Both the position numbers and the translations under genes were made by a program. The notes under the pieces are model-generated. The model did no database searches, had not been told where the DNA came from, and saw only the letters and a program-made list of their open reading frames with translations. Shown here piece after piece: positions 63,222 through 64,000 of a stretch of 64,000 bases of DNA (its first letter is position 1; each line of letters starts with the position of its first letter). The DNA comes from Streptomyces sp. DG1A-41 (lineage in GTDB: Bacteria; Actinomycetota; Actinomycetes; Streptomycetales; Streptomycetaceae), in contig NZ_CP146350.1 in the NCBI RefSeq assembly GCF_037055355.1, forward strand, positions 2,255,001 to 2,319,000, in the 5' to 3' direction.

Positions 63222-64000
63222 TCAGACGCGGACGCCGAACATGAACGGGCCGCCGATGGTGTCCATCGACTCGTAGCGGACGACCGTGCCGGTGCGCGGG
63301 GCGTGGATGATCTGCCCGTTGCCGGCGTAGAGGCCGACGTGGTGCAGGTCGTTGAAGAAGAAGACCAGGTCGCCGACCTTGAGCTGGCTGACCGAGTAGA
63401 TCTTGGTGCCGATCTGGGACTGCGCCTCCGAGGTACGCGGGATCTGCACGCCGGCCGCGGCGTAGGCCCGGGAGGTGAGGCCGGAGCAGTCGTAGGAGCT
63501 CATGCCGGTGGCGCCGTAGACGTAGGGCTTGCCGAGCTGGCTCTGGGCGAAGGCGAAGGCCGCGGCGGCCCGGCCCGAGCTGGGCGGGACGTCGGCGGTG
63601 AGGGCGTCGCGCTCGCTGGCCCGGCTGGCGCGGCTCTGCTCGGCGGCGAGTGCCGCCTTCTCGGCGGCGGTGAGGCTGTTGAGCAGCTTCTGCGCGGAGG
63701 CGAGCTTGCCCTGGACTTCCTTCTTCTTCTTGCCGAGTTCGGCGCGGGTGGAGGCGAGGTCCTTGAGCTTCTCGGAGGCCTCGGCGCGCTCCTGGGCGAG
63801 TTCGCGCTGCTTCTCCTGGACCTTCTTCAGCGCCTCGACCTGCTGGCTGCTCAACTGGTCGAGCGTGGAGGCCTTGTCGAGGTAGTCGTCCGGGTTCGCG
63901 GAGAGGAAGAGCTGGACGGAGGGGTCGATGGAGCCGGTCCGGTACTGCGACGCGGCCGCGAGACCCAGGCTGTCGCGCAGCTCGTTGAGCTCCTCCTGGC
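63222..64000 (-). CDS. NlpC/P60 peptidoglycan endopeptidase, N-terminus outside
   Basis: The visible 259 codons (QEELNELRDSLG onward) hold part of a coiled coil (SSQQVEALKKVQEKQRELA) and the whole NlpC/P60 domain: Cys in SSYDCSGLTSRAYA, His in DLHHVGLYAG and IIHAPR. It closely parallels the downstream gene, including the repeat NPDDYLDKASTLDQ / DPDDYLDKASRLDR. The start and signal peptide lie beyond base 64000. Confidence 0.92.
   Translation of the reverse strand, partial: QEELNELRDSLGLAAASQYRTGSIDPSVQLFLSANPDDYLDKASTLDQLSSQQVEALKKVQEKQRELAQERAEASEKLKDLASTRAELGKKKKEVQGKLASAQKLLNSLTAAEKAALAAEQSRASRASERDALTADVPPSSGRAAAAFAFAQSQLGKPYVYGATGMSSYDCSGLTSRAYAAAGVQIPRTSEAQSQIGTKIYSVSQLKVGDLVFFFNDLHHVGLYAGNGQIIHAPRTGTVVRYESMDTIGGPFMFGVRV

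Overview
The window is a very GC-rich stretch of an actinomycete chromosome. It is almost certainly from Streptomyces: codon usage is GC3-heavy, GTG and TTG starts are common, and the order of families (FtsI/FtsL/RsmH, MoxR, YhgE, MetF, ThiE, PASTA kinase, class II DAHP synthase, fused TrpE-TrpG, PFK, MacRS-type two-component system, ROK glucokinase, FadD, PimB-like glycosyltransferase, NlpC/P60) is the one I know from the S. coelicolor SCO2090-SCO2136 neighbourhood. These identities are read from translated sequence by eye; no database search was possible. I saw no rRNA, tRNA, CRISPR array or transposase.

Left part (1-13.7 kb): the end of the division/cell-wall cluster (ftsI, ftsL, rsmH, minus strand); a beta-carbonic anhydrase; a translationally coupled MoxR-DUF58-transglutaminase operon ending in two strong hairpins; minus-strand DUF3040, SAM methyltransferase and HEPN-type genes; then an operon of a degenerate ABC-type ATPase, a YhgE/Pip membrane protein and a TetR regulator, with a perfect palindrome in its promoter.

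Middle (14-44 kb): metabolic and housekeeping genes. These are a phytoene-dehydrogenase-like flavoprotein, a membrane protein with a Tyr/Gln/Gly-rich tail, metF, thiE, an Rv2175c-type DNA-binding protein, a ferredoxin-reductase-like flavoprotein, a TPP riboswitch controlling thiO-thiS-thiG, a PASTA Ser/Thr kinase, endonuclease IV, a molybdopterin oxidoreductase, bfr/bfd with an iron box, DAHP synthase divergent from an attenuator-controlled anthranilate synthase, phosphofructokinase, the acyltransferase-MacS-MacR genes, a lipase, glucokinase, an ArsA-like ATPase, a SRPBCC protein and a long-chain acyl-CoA ligase. Much of this order parallels M. tuberculosis Rv2163c-Rv2190c.

Right part (44-64 kb): an accessory block of mostly exported proteins separates FadD from the PimB-like glycosyltransferase. 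It holds two FG-GAP propeller proteins (one fused to a trypsin-like domain lacking two of three catalytic residues), a secreted hydrolase, a small secreted protein, a 1221-residue ALF-repeat protein with a pre-toxin region and a probable C-terminal nuclease, its likely immunity gene, and a Tat-exported cholesterol oxidase. The conserved order then resumes: GT4 glycosyltransferase, a GT87-like membrane protein, a MATE/PadR pair, a zinc-protease-like lipoprotein and two NlpC/P60 hydrolases, the last cut by the window end.

Four genes (exonuclease-like 36858-37603, DUF5304-like 38815-39314, metallophosphoesterase 41226-42022, GT87-like 57228-58462) each show what looks like one missing base. The uniform direction of the shift suggests uncorrected sequencing deletions as much as real gene decay.
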